Position numbers and translations under genes: made by a program. The notes beneath the pieces are model-generated. The model ran no database searches. It was not told where the DNA came from and worked only from the letters and a program-made list of their open reading frames with translations. 64,000 nt of DNA from CAZWDL01 sp964632995 (lineage in GTDB: Bacteria > Bacteroidota > Bacteroidia > Chitinophagales > Saprospiraceae): positions 46,431-110,430 of the forward strand of contig CAZWDL010000004.1 in NCBI GenBank assembly GCA_964632995.1, written 5' to 3'. Positions 44,643-52,727 of this stretch are shown here, one piece after another; the stretch's first letter is position 1; every line of letters begins with the position of its first letter.

Positions 44643-44681
44643 AAAAAAACCGCGGGCGCCCACCTGCACCCCCGCGTTTTT
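44643..44681 (-). terminator. Intrinsic terminator downstream of the M28 peptidase
   Basis: CGCGGG and CCCGCG stems (44651-44656, 44671-44676) with a GC-rich loop are flanked by A7 on one side and T5 on the other, so it works on either strand. On the minus strand it ends the M28 transcript before the toxin-antitoxin operon. Confidence 0.75.
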
Positions 44682-44699
44682 CCGGTAACTCAAACACTC

Positions 44700-44760
44700 G
44701 AGAACTCAAGCACTTTTACCCGACCAGAACGAAGTGATGGGCGGGCAAAAACTCAAGCTT
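44700..44760. repeat. Repeat family D, copy 1
   Basis: GAACTCAAGCACTTTTACCC on the left and GGGCGGGCAAAAACTCAAG on the right form a hairpin-like unit. It begins 1 bp from the stop of the M28 gene. Other copies: 52602-52727 and 57151-57212, both also against a stop codon. Confidence 0.65.
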
Positions 44761-44761
44761 T

Positions 44762-46354
44762 TTATTTATCCCGACCGCTGGCCTCCTCTTCCTCATCATT
44801 TAGTTTCAGTTCCTTGCGCGGCAGTTTCTCATCGCGTTGGGCGGTATGCCACACGAAGCTGGCGATGATGGTGGCGGCCTGTTGCAGGTCTTCGGCTACG
44901 AGGTGGTCCCAGTTGTCCATATTGGAGTGATGGGTGCGGGTGGAGTAGGCCACCGGGTCCTGAATAAACTGGAAACCCGGGATGCCGACGGCGTCGAAGG
45001 CCAGGTGGTCGGTGCCGCCGGTATTATTGAGCGTCAGCGTGGAAGCTTCCAGGTCTTTAAACGGCTCCAGCCAGGCGCGGAAGATGGGGCGCACGGCGGC
45101 GTTTCCCTGCAGGTAGACGCCGCGGATTTTGCCGGTGCCGTTATCGAGGTTGTAATAAGCTGAAACCTTTTCCTGTGCCGGTTTGAGCGACTGCGGCGTG
45201 TAGCTGTCGGGCGCGAAATTGGCAAATTGCTGTCCGACGTACTCCCGCGAGCCGTAGAGCCCCTGTTCTTCGCCCGTCCACAGCGCGATGCGCAGCGTGC
45301 GGCGGGGGTGCTTGCCCGTCTCTTTGATGGTCTCCATCAGGATGCGGGCCACTTCCATCATGACCGAGGAGCCTGCGCCGTTATCGGTGGCGCCGGTGGC
45401 GGCGTGCCAGCTGTCGAAGTGTGCGCCGAACATGACGACTTCGTCCTTGAGGTCCGTGCCGGGGATTTCGGCGATGATGTTGTGCTCCATGCCGTCCGGA
45501 TTGGTGTAGCGGGCTTTCAGCTCCATGCTCAGTTTCGCCGTTACGTCTTTATGCAGCATGCGCAGCAGACGGTTGTAGTGTTCGACGGAGAGGGTGGCCT
45601 GGGGAATCACTTCGGCATCCTCGTTCCAGGCGCGGCCTTCACCGGCCCAGGCGCGGGAGACGAAGACGGTGCCCAGGTCGCCCTTGTAGCTGCGATCGAG
45701 AACAGCCAGCGGCTTTTCTTCGGTTAGGAATTTCCACAAGGCGCGGTTGAAGGAGAAGCCGCCCAGGTTGCGGTAGTTGCGGCGCGGACGCGGCGTGGGT
45801 GCCGGCGCGTTGGCCATTTGCAGCAGGCCTTCGGCGTCGTAGCGTTTGGCGAGTGGATCGAAGGGCTCGCTAACGCTGCGGATGGTGTCGAGCAGGACGA
45901 ATTTGCCGCTGAGCTTGCCCTTGTATTTTTCCAGGTCCTCCTCCGAAGAAGCCTCCAGATAAACCACTTCGCCGGTAAGCATACCATCGGTCGATGGTGA
46001 CCAGGCTTTTGGATAGGCAATTATGGGCCAGTAAGAGGGAGTGGAGGCGTGCATTTCGAAGTGCTGCATCTCCCATCCGCGACCGAAAGGACCCCATTCT
46101 TCGAGGCGTACGTTTTCCAGGCCCCATTCCTCAAGCTGTTCCACAGCCCACTCGCTGGCCTTGTCGAGCATGGGCGAGCCGGTCAGGCGCGGTCCGTACA
46201 CATCACAGATCCAGCTGGCGGTTTCCATAACCTGGCTGTGCTCCAGTCCGTGCTTGCGAATGATGGTATTTGCTTCTTCGTCGACCATCTCCTGCGCCAG
46301 TATGGGCAGCGACAGCAAGAGCGTCAACAACAACAGTAGGGGAGTTTTTTTCAT
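44762..46354 (-). CDS. M28 family zinc peptidase (carboxypeptidase Q-like)
   Basis: A 530-residue secreted exopeptidase. The start at 46354 (MKKTPLLLLLTLLLSLPILA) gives a clean signal peptide; the longer frame to 46429 adds an unlikely 25 residues. An N-terminal region with the PA-insert (about 130-260) is followed by the zinc-binding core: FGAHFDSWHAATGATDNGAG (His and bridging Asp), WTGEEQGLYGS (catalytic Glu pair), and late GGTDHLAFDAVGIPGFQF and TRTHHSNMD. All ligands are present. Relatives degrade dipeptides and release amino acids in the periplasm. It is the first of several peptidases on this strand. Confidence 0.88.
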   Translation of the reverse strand: MKKTPLLLLLTLLLSLPILAQEMVDEEANTIIRKHGLEHSQVMETASWICDVYGPRLTGSPMLDKASEWAVEQLEEWGLENVRLEEWGPFGRGWEMQHFEMHASTPSYWPIIAYPKAWSPSTDGMLTGEVVYLEASSEEDLEKYKGKLSGKFVLLDTIRSVSEPFDPLAKRYDAEGLLQMANAPAPTPRPRRNYRNLGGFSFNRALWKFLTEEKPLAVLDRSYKGDLGTVFVSRAWAGEGRAWNEDAEVIPQATLSVEHYNRLLRMLHKDVTAKLSMELKARYTNPDGMEHNIIAEIPGTDLKDEVVMFGAHFDSWHAATGATDNGAGSSVMMEVARILMETIKETGKHPRRTLRIALWTGEEQGLYGSREYVGQQFANFAPDSYTPQSLKPAQEKVSAYYNLDNGTGKIRGVYLQGNAAVRPIFRAWLEPFKDLEASTLTLNNTGGTDHLAFDAVGIPGFQFIQDPVAYSTRTHHSNMDNWDHLVAEDLQQAATIIASFVWHTAQRDEKLPRKELKLNDEEEEASGRDK

Positions 46355-46646
46355 ACCTCTGAACTTTAATGGGTGAATAAAGGCTTGTTTTGAGTAATGA
46401 GCAAAGTTAATATTTTTTCCAGTGAACATGGAAGAACCTTATTGGGGGATTCTGGGTTGCCCCCATCGATAAGAGCGGGATGGGGCTCGGCTGTCGCCTC
46501 GCTGAGGCGAAGGCTGGGATAGCATCTTCCGGGCTAGCCCTCCCCACAGCGAGTGAGTGAATTGAACAAGCCCCCACAAGAGAGGTGCAGCAGCATCCCG
46601 ATCCCTCCGGGCAGTCGCGCGCAGCGCCGGCAACCTCCTCGACGGC

Positions 46647-49157
46647 TCAGTCCCCGCTCTCACCTTCCAGTATCCTGTCAATCCGGTGCAGAGCGTCCTG
46701 CAGGTGCGCCTTGGTCATCGGATCGTCGATCTTGCGCTGGCGGCGGCCGATATCCTCCCGTAGTTGCTGTAGTTCGGCGCGGACTACCGGCCGGATATCC
46801 GACTGGCTGACATCCACGCTGGTGCGGTTGAGGTACTGGCGAAAGCGGGCCGGGATCGGTGACTGCTCCTCGCTGAGCAGGTGCTCCATGCGCTCCAGGT
46901 AGGCGCGCTGCAGGTTGCGGCGGAACACATTGGTGGCCTGTCCGGCGTAGAGTTCGAACCAAAGGCCGCGGCGCAGATCGCCCATCATGTCGAGCAGGCC
47001 GTAGGCCTGCGGTCCCTGAAAGGTCTCCGCTTCGATCAGGCGGGCCAGCCGTCCCATGTCGAGCAGGTTGTTGAGGTGGCGGACCTGCAGGGCGCGAGCC
47101 TGGTCGACCGCGCCGCCTTGTACGATGCGGTTGAGGATTTCGGACTCCATAAGCCAGGTGGGCGAGGCGAAGGCATTATCGAGCAACCAGCGTAATGCTT
47201 CGCGCTGGCGACCGGCGGGCACCGGCTCGTAGACCGGGCCTTCTTGTCCGGCTACTTTCAACGTTTCATATACGCCGCCGACATTGGTTACAACGTGACC
47301 GGCATAGCGGCTCCAAACGCCTAGTAGCTCGCCGTACAGTTCTTCCAGCTCGTCATAGGATTCACCATCAGTCGTCGTCCATTCCACGAGGTTCGGCACT
47401 ACCCGTTTCAGGTTTTCCATGCCGTAGCTGCTGGCCTTGACGGCGTCGTCACCTACGCATTCGGTTTGTGAATCGGGGTCGATACCGCCGCGACCGCTGC
47501 CGAACATATATACGGGATCTCCCTCATGTTCCCTAATCCAGTCATCAAGAGTGGCTCTCTCTTTCTGCGGATTATCGGCGTCGGCAATCAGCCGGTAGCC
47601 CCATTCGATGGCGTAGAGATCGTAGGGCCCGATCTGCCGGATGAAACGGATGTTTTCATCGCCAGGCTGAGCTACGTAGTTGTAACGGGCGTAGTCCATA
47701 ATGGTGGCGGCAATGCCATACTCCTGGGTAAACGCGCCAGAGCGCAGCGAGTCGACGGGGTAGGCGGCGCTGGCTTTCATATTGTGGGGCAGTCCCAGGG
47801 CGTGGCCCACCTCATGGGCGATGACCATACGCATCATCTCGCCGATATCTTTTTCCGGGGTGTCCAGGGTGCGGGCGTTGGGGTTGGCGGCGCCCGTTTC
47901 CAGCAGGTAGCGGTTGCGGTAGGAGCGCAGGTGATTGTGATACCAGATGATGTCGCTCTCGATGATTTCCCCGCTGCGCGGATCGGCCACGCGCGGACCG
48001 ATGGCGTTGCGGGTGGTGCTTGCCACGTAGCGTACGACGGAGTAACGGGCGTCCTCCGGATCGAAGTCGGGATCCTCCTCCGGGCTGGGGGGATATTTGG
48101 CGATGATGGCGTTTTTAAAACCGGCGGCCTCGAAAGCCTTGTTCCAGTCTTCCACCCCTTGTTTGAAGTAGGGCCGCCAGCGTTCCGGTGTTGCCGGGTC
48201 GATGTAGTAGACGATGGGCTTTACCGGTTCTACCAGTTCGCCGCGGGCGTAGGCTTCCGGGTCTTTAGGCTCCAGGCGCCAGCGCTGCAGGTAGTTTTTC
48301 TGGTCAGCCTTTAGCGCGTCGGAACTATAGTCGACCTGGCTCACGGTAAACCAGCCTACGCGCTCGTCGGCCAGCCGGGGCTGCATAGGCTCAGCCGGCA
48401 GCAGGATCATCGACTGCGCCATCTGCATGCTGATCGTGTTGGCGCGGCTATTGGTGGGCGGCTCGGAGGCGTTGTAGGTGAGGGTGTGGCGCACCTCCAC
48501 GTTGATGGGATAGCTGCGGGCGGTATCGACGAAGCTGCGGGCAGCATCCAGGCGGCTGACCTTGTACTCCCGGCGCTGACTGCTGCTCAGGCCACCGATA
48601 GCCGCGACGTCTTTAGTAAATAAGGCCGTGACGTCCACCACCAGGGCATTGGAATCGGCATTCATCGCCTCGATTTTGAAGGAAGCCAAAATGGGTTCGA
48701 AATTGTTGTACTGCACCGAGCGGTAAATGGGCAGTTCCTGATCGGCGACGGCGTTGTAGGAGACGATGCGCAGCAATACGTTTTTGTCTTTCCGGTGCCA
48801 GCGCACCACCTGTTCGTTCACTTTGGAACCGGCGTTGATATAGGGACTCAGCGGCGGCAGTTTGGCAATGCGGCTGATGAGGAGCATCTCCCGTTCGAGC
48901 AAAGTGTCGGGAATCTCATAAAACACCTTGTCTTCTTTAAGGTGAACGGTGAACAGGCCGTCGTCGCTGCGGGCGTCTTTCAGCACCTCGTCGTAGTTTT
49001 TAAACGGACCCTTTTTCTTTTCCTCCTTTTCGGAGGCGTCTTCCGTTTTGTCTTCCTCCGTTGTTTCTTCCTGCGCCAGAGCAGGATGGGGGAGGGTGAT
49101 AAACATCAGGGCTAATGCGAAGAGCAATGCCGGGGGAAATAGTCGAGGTTTTTTCAC
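46647..49157 (-). CDS. Zinc-dependent metalloprotease with DUF5117/DUF5118-type domains
   Basis: An 836-residue secreted protease. The signal peptide ends HPALA-QEE. An Asp/Glu/Lys-rich linker follows, then a DUF5118-like segment (about 55-110; FKNYDEVLKDA) and a DUF5117-like beta domain (about 110-290; RIVSYNAVAD, FKIEAMNADSNALVVDV). The catalytic domain carries HEVGHALGLPHN with His448, the metzincin zinc motif, and a downstream Met-turn region (YAIEWGYR). The C-terminal domain of helices ends the protein. Such proteins are common in Bacteroidota and Gemmatimonadota, but the substrate is unknown. An intergenic stretch of 292 bp (46355-46646) on its downstream side has no gene; it holds only GC-rich short palindromes. 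Confidence 0.88.
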   Translation of the reverse strand: MKKPRLFPPALLFALALMFITLPHPALAQEETTEEDKTEDASEKEEKKKGPFKNYDEVLKDARSDDGLFTVHLKEDKVFYEIPDTLLEREMLLISRIAKLPPLSPYINAGSKVNEQVVRWHRKDKNVLLRIVSYNAVADQELPIYRSVQYNNFEPILASFKIEAMNADSNALVVDVTALFTKDVAAIGGLSSSQRREYKVSRLDAARSFVDTARSYPINVEVRHTLTYNASEPPTNSRANTISMQMAQSMILLPAEPMQPRLADERVGWFTVSQVDYSSDALKADQKNYLQRWRLEPKDPEAYARGELVEPVKPIVYYIDPATPERWRPYFKQGVEDWNKAFEAAGFKNAIIAKYPPSPEEDPDFDPEDARYSVVRYVASTTRNAIGPRVADPRSGEIIESDIIWYHNHLRSYRNRYLLETGAANPNARTLDTPEKDIGEMMRMVIAHEVGHALGLPHNMKASAAYPVDSLRSGAFTQEYGIAATIMDYARYNYVAQPGDENIRFIRQIGPYDLYAIEWGYRLIADADNPQKERATLDDWIREHEGDPVYMFGSGRGGIDPDSQTECVGDDAVKASSYGMENLKRVVPNLVEWTTTDGESYDELEELYGELLGVWSRYAGHVVTNVGGVYETLKVAGQEGPVYEPVPAGRQREALRWLLDNAFASPTWLMESEILNRIVQGGAVDQARALQVRHLNNLLDMGRLARLIEAETFQGPQAYGLLDMMGDLRRGLWFELYAGQATNVFRRNLQRAYLERMEHLLSEEQSPIPARFRQYLNRTSVDVSQSDIRPVVRAELQQLREDIGRRQRKIDDPMTKAHLQDALHRIDRILEGESGD

Positions 49158-49264
49158 GGTCTTATGTATTTTTTCGCTTTAAAAAAGAAAGCGGCTAAGA
49201 TAGAAAAGACCGGACCTTACTTGGGTCATTTCATAGAGGAAATTAGTCGGAGAGACATCAAGGC

Positions 49265-49744
49265 TTATACAAATTCATCTGTCTGTCGCGGTAATGAGGA
49301 ATGGCGTTCGTCAATGACGATGGTGTTCGACCAGTCGTCGTGCCAGCCGCTGGGTTTGCTGCCTAAAAAGGAAAAGGCTTCAAACGGAACGACACGGGAA
49401 AAGGAACGGCCGATAATGTTCTCAAACGACGGGCGCTGCCCATCTTTGGATACCACACGGGTGCGGGTGATGAATTTGCCAAGGGTTTTGCCGCCGAGGA
49501 AGTGTTCGAAAAAGATATAGTAAGCCACATATACCCCGATGAAAATCAGCTGATCCCGCAGTCCATTATCTGTCTCCAAATCTATCCCTTCCGTCGCAAT
49601 GAGCAAACCGAAGACTAACACGCCGAAGATGAGCGTCCCCAGGTAATCAATCAGGTAGTTGGCAAAGCGCTTACCTTTATCGGCTTGATTCCTAATACGG
49701 CTTTCCTGAGGAATAGAATCGACCTGGATAAGAACGGCTTCATT
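49265..49744 (-). CDS. RDD-family membrane protein, start codon unclear
   Basis: About 160 residues. The RDD start NQADKGKRFANYLIDYLG begins near 49684, the first helix covers FANYLIDYLGTLIFGVLVFG, and a second helix is QLIFIGVYVAYYIFFEHFLG followed by the conserved GKTLGKFITRTRVVSKDG. The last part includes SFSRVVPFEAFSFLGSKP. A GTG at 49621 lies inside the first helix and cannot be the start. Further upstream no ATG, GTG or TTG is in frame before the TAG stop of the protease gene (49760-49762). The frame is continuous with that gene apart from the TAG. The function of RDD proteins is mostly unknown (some act in ion transport). Confidence 0.65.
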   Translation of the reverse strand, partial: NEAVLIQVDSIPQESRIRNQADKGKRFANYLIDYLGTLIFGVLVFGLLIATEGIDLETDNGLRDQLIFIGVYVAYYIFFEHFLGGKTLGKFITRTRVVSKDGQRPSFENIIGRSFSRVVPFEAFSFLGSKPSGWHDDWSNTIVIDERHSSLPRQTDEFV

Positions 49745-49759
49745 CGTACTATTCCCGGG

Positions 49760-51697
49760 CTAACCATTCTCCCTCCTCTCCAGCGATAACTCATACAGAT
49801 GATCATCCTTGCTCCGGTAGACGACGTAACGGTTAGTGCCGGGGTAAAGGATGAGCCCCATCGGGGTACTCAGGGCTTCCGGGGCCTGGGCAGATTCACT
49901 GAGATTGGTAGCCTGCCAGCGGTTTTCGTGCCACTCCAGCTGGAATACATCATTTTGTCTGGAACGGAAAAGGACCGTGGCGAAAACGGCTTTAGGGGCA
50001 ACGACAAGAGAGGGATTCTCCCGGCCGACAGGAGCGTCAGCGGCGGCCGTCAGATCGGTATAGAGCCAGCGCCCTACCCAGTGGATTTTGATAATATGGC
50101 CCTGCCGGTTACGATAATAGATACGTGGATGTATATCGCCCTGTAGCAGGATAGCAGCCGGGGCGCCGGAAGCGTGAGGTGCGTGGGCGGCTTCCGTCAG
50201 ATCGGTATAGCGCCAGGTATCGTCTTCGCGGTGGAGCAGGTGTAGGTGTCCATCATTGCCATAGTAAGCGGCGTAGAGGTGTTCATCGCGGGCCGTACTG
50301 CATACTGCGGGGCGCCCGGCAGCCAGGGCGGCGTCAGTAGCGGCGGAAAGTGCGGCATGGTACCAGCGCCCTGCCCACCAGAGCACATACAGGTGCCCGT
50401 TTTTGCCGCTGTAATACAGTTGCTGGCTGTTGCCGTCGAAGCTGATATGCGGAGCGGCTTCGCTGGCCGCTTCAGGAGCGCCGGCTTCTTCACTGACGTC
50501 GACGTGGTGCCACTCCTGGTCTCGCCAGAGGTGGTGAATATGTTGATCGACGCCCAGATAGGTGACATAGCGTGTACGCTTCCCAAAGAGCGCATAAGCA
50601 GTCGGGTTGCGCTGTGCTTTTGGAATATTCATTCTCGAAGTAATGGGATGGTGCTGCCAGTGTCCTTCCTCGCGTAACTCGTGAATTTGGCCGCCACTGC
50701 TTCGATAGATAATGTGGCGGCTCCCGGTAGTGGTATGGAAAGAAGGGGCGCTTTTGATCTTGGGCGCATCGGTCAGCTGGTGTAGGTTGAGATGAATCCA
50801 TCCGGGCGAAAGCAATTGTTTGAGAATAGGCGATACCTCCGCGATGGCTTCAATACGCAGCCCGTGATTATGCCCTATGACGCTGAGGTGGCAGCCGCCG
50901 TTGGTATGTACGCCGACGATGGCCCCCGTTTTTTCCTGCAGGATGCCGGCGCCGGAGCTGCCGCCGAGGGTGTCGATGCTGTTGTATCCGATTTGGGGGC
51001 CGTGGGTGTGGTAGTGCGGGCCGGCTTCGATGCGTTTCGGTACGCCTTCCGGATGCTGGATGATGCAGAGCATATCGCCAATGATACTGTCGTGCGGCGA
51101 AACGCGGGCCATGCCGTATTTGTCGCCGGGATACCCTCCCAGGCGTACAATGGCGTAATCCAGCCCGCCCTCGCGGTATTCCAGCAATTCGAGAATGGGA
51201 AAGGATTCCTCACGGCGCAGGCGGCCGGAAGGATCGACCTGGTAGTTGAAATTGACCTGCATATTGAGGGCGATTTCTTCGGACGAGATCGTTTCGTCAG
51301 TACCGTCGATCCGGGGCACGCGCCAGGAACCGGGGAAACGGTCGAAGGAATGCCCGGCGGTAAGAAAGAGGTCGCGGTCGATCAGCGTGCCGCTTGCCCA
51401 TCGGACGCCGTTGACGTTGCCGGGGTCTTTGTATTTCTGGAATAAGTCGCTGTTCCACTGAATCTGTCCCACAGGGCCCTGATGGGTATCGACAAATTCA
51501 CGGGCGACCCCCAGGCTGCCGTCGTATTGCTCGACGGGCTGGGATTCATCGATGCCGCCGCAAATAGAGCGGACATCTACCTCGCCCTCCATGCCTCTTA
51601 CGCCGGGTAAATCTTCAGGTTTGCTGACGTAGATAGGGCCCACGTCCCAATGCTGATGTTCCTTCTGGTCTTTTGTTGATTTTTTATTGTTTTCCAA
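49760..51697 (-). CDS. Trypsin-like serine protease with C-terminal PLL-type beta-propeller
   Basis: A 645-residue protein without a recognisable signal peptide. Residues about 70-290 form a trypsin fold: GTLIDRDLFLTAGHSFD (His116), EGGLDYAIVRLGG (Asp180), and DTLGGSSGAGIL with Ser248. The following half consists of about six to seven repeats (residues 310-640) with the pattern 'H.....GHLHLL.....W...DLT..A.AP.A', for example NDGHLHLLHREDDTWRY and KDDHLYELSLERRENG. These match fungal/bacterial fucose-lectin-like (PLL) propeller repeats. The catalytic triad is intact. A sugar-binding propeller fused to a protease suggests targeting to glycosylated substrates. Secretion, if any, must use an atypical route. 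Confidence 0.82.
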   Translation of the reverse strand: MENNKKSTKDQKEHQHWDVGPIYVSKPEDLPGVRGMEGEVDVRSICGGIDESQPVEQYDGSLGVAREFVDTHQGPVGQIQWNSDLFQKYKDPGNVNGVRWASGTLIDRDLFLTAGHSFDRFPGSWRVPRIDGTDETISSEEIALNMQVNFNYQVDPSGRLRREESFPILELLEYREGGLDYAIVRLGGYPGDKYGMARVSPHDSIIGDMLCIIQHPEGVPKRIEAGPHYHTHGPQIGYNSIDTLGGSSGAGILQEKTGAIVGVHTNGGCHLSVIGHNHGLRIEAIAEVSPILKQLLSPGWIHLNLHQLTDAPKIKSAPSFHTTTGSRHIIYRSSGGQIHELREEGHWQHHPITSRMNIPKAQRNPTAYALFGKRTRYVTYLGVDQHIHHLWRDQEWHHVDVSEEAGAPEAASEAAPHISFDGNSQQLYYSGKNGHLYVLWWAGRWYHAALSAATDAALAAGRPAVCSTARDEHLYAAYYGNDGHLHLLHREDDTWRYTDLTEAAHAPHASGAPAAILLQGDIHPRIYYRNRQGHIIKIHWVGRWLYTDLTAAADAPVGRENPSLVVAPKAVFATVLFRSRQNDVFQLEWHENRWQATNLSESAQAPEALSTPMGLILYPGTNRYVVYRSKDDHLYELSLERRENG

Positions 51698-51824
51698 GAG
51701 AAAAGCTTTTTGGTGAACGGATGAGAAAAGAGGGCCGCATTTTGGCTAAACGTAAAGTGGTGGAATAAACAGGTAGCGACAAAAATGAAGGCTTAAAGGC
51801 TACTTGATTTTACCCGGATTTTCC

Positions 51825-52421
51825 TTACATCAGTGCGCCCAACTCTTCTGCTTCCTCAACTCCCAGAACCTGCTCCACCTTGGTTTTTACAGCATCCGGA
51901 AGATAGAGGTTTTCTCCGGGTGACTGCGCATTGATTTTCATGTCGCCAAATACGCCAAAGGCGCGCAATTTGTCGTTTTCCGTATCGATCAGCAGATAGC
52001 CGATGCCGGGCACGGCATCGTCGGGAGCTACGCCCATAGTGTAAATCACGCGGTCTTTGGTCAGCGGCATAGCCTCCTGCATGATATCGAGATAGGCTTG
52101 ATAATCACTGCCGAGCAGCTCTTTCAGCATGCTTTGCAAGGGTTGGGTTTGCCACAGGTCGACAGCGGCGGGTCGCTCCCCGAGATACTCCTCGATGTAG
52201 GCCAGTCCGTCGTGCCAGGTCTGGCCGCCCTCTTCCATGGGGGGTGCGCTACTCATACCCTCCATTTGGCTATCCCCCGACCAGGATTCTTTCTCGGTTG
52301 TCGGTTCTTCAGTAGTGGCCGTTTCGGTCTCCTGGTTTTCCTGCTGTTCTGACTGGCTGCCGCCGCCGCAGGAAAGAGCGAAAAAGGCAAGGAATAAGAA
52401 AGAGAAGATGGTGGTTTTCAT
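51825..52421 (-). CDS. Hypothetical lipoprotein
   Basis: A 198-residue lipoprotein (signal ends FFALSC) with an acidic linker rich in Glu, Thr and Gln (about 25-55). The remaining domain has YIEEYLGERPAAVDLWQTQPLQ, LLGSDYQAYLDIMQEAMPL, VIYTMGVAPDD and a last helix KVEQVLGVEEAEELGALM. I do not recognise the family, although the layout of a short helical-strand domain after an acidic tether is common. The gene is isolated, with 300 bp of repeats on its upstream side. Confidence 0.7.
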   Translation of the reverse strand: MKTTIFSFLFLAFFALSCGGGSQSEQQENQETETATTEEPTTEKESWSGDSQMEGMSSAPPMEEGGQTWHDGLAYIEEYLGERPAAVDLWQTQPLQSMLKELLGSDYQAYLDIMQEAMPLTKDRVIYTMGVAPDDAVPGIGYLLIDTENDKLRAFGVFGDMKINAQSPGENLYLPDAVKTKVEQVLGVEEAEELGALM

Positions 52422-52498
52422 AAAATCCTTTTTGAAGAAAAAGATAAGGAATTCTCCTCTTTCCCGCTGTGAAAAGAATGAAAAGTTTGCCGGAAGTA

Positions 52499-52527
52499 TG
52501 AGGAGGCGCCTTCCCGGCGCCTCCTGA
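52499..52527. repeat. Palindromic repeat family E, copy 4
   Basis: GAGGAGGCGCC and GGCGCCTCCT form an almost perfect stem around TTCCC, followed by GATTT. It lies upstream of the lipoprotein gene and downstream of the M16 gene, in the 306-bp gap 52422-52727. Confidence 0.65.
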
Positions 52528-52601
52528 TTTCATTCCCCATACGGACTGTTGGAATTTTGATTAAAATGGTAAGAACTTAGGAACTGCATCCGCGGGAACT
52601 G

Positions 52602-52727
52602 ATAATGACTTAAGAACGACTCAAGAACTTTTACCCCGTGGAATAGTCGTTTTACGAATTCCACAGGGTTTACCCGTCCCGACGAAGGAGGGTAGGCAAC
52701 AACTCAAGAACCCAGGCACCCAAACAT
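52602..52727. repeat. Repeat family D copy 2 with an embedded family G inverted repeat
   Basis: ACTCAAGAACTTTTACCCCG opens a family D unit and AACAACTCAAGAACCCAGG closes it, touching the stop of the M16 gene. In the middle ACCCCGTGGAATAGTCG pairs with CGAATTCCACAGGGT (52633-52669), the reverse of the unit at 39869-39913. A GGGTAGGC end replaces the GGGCGGGC of the other D copies. Confidence 0.65.
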
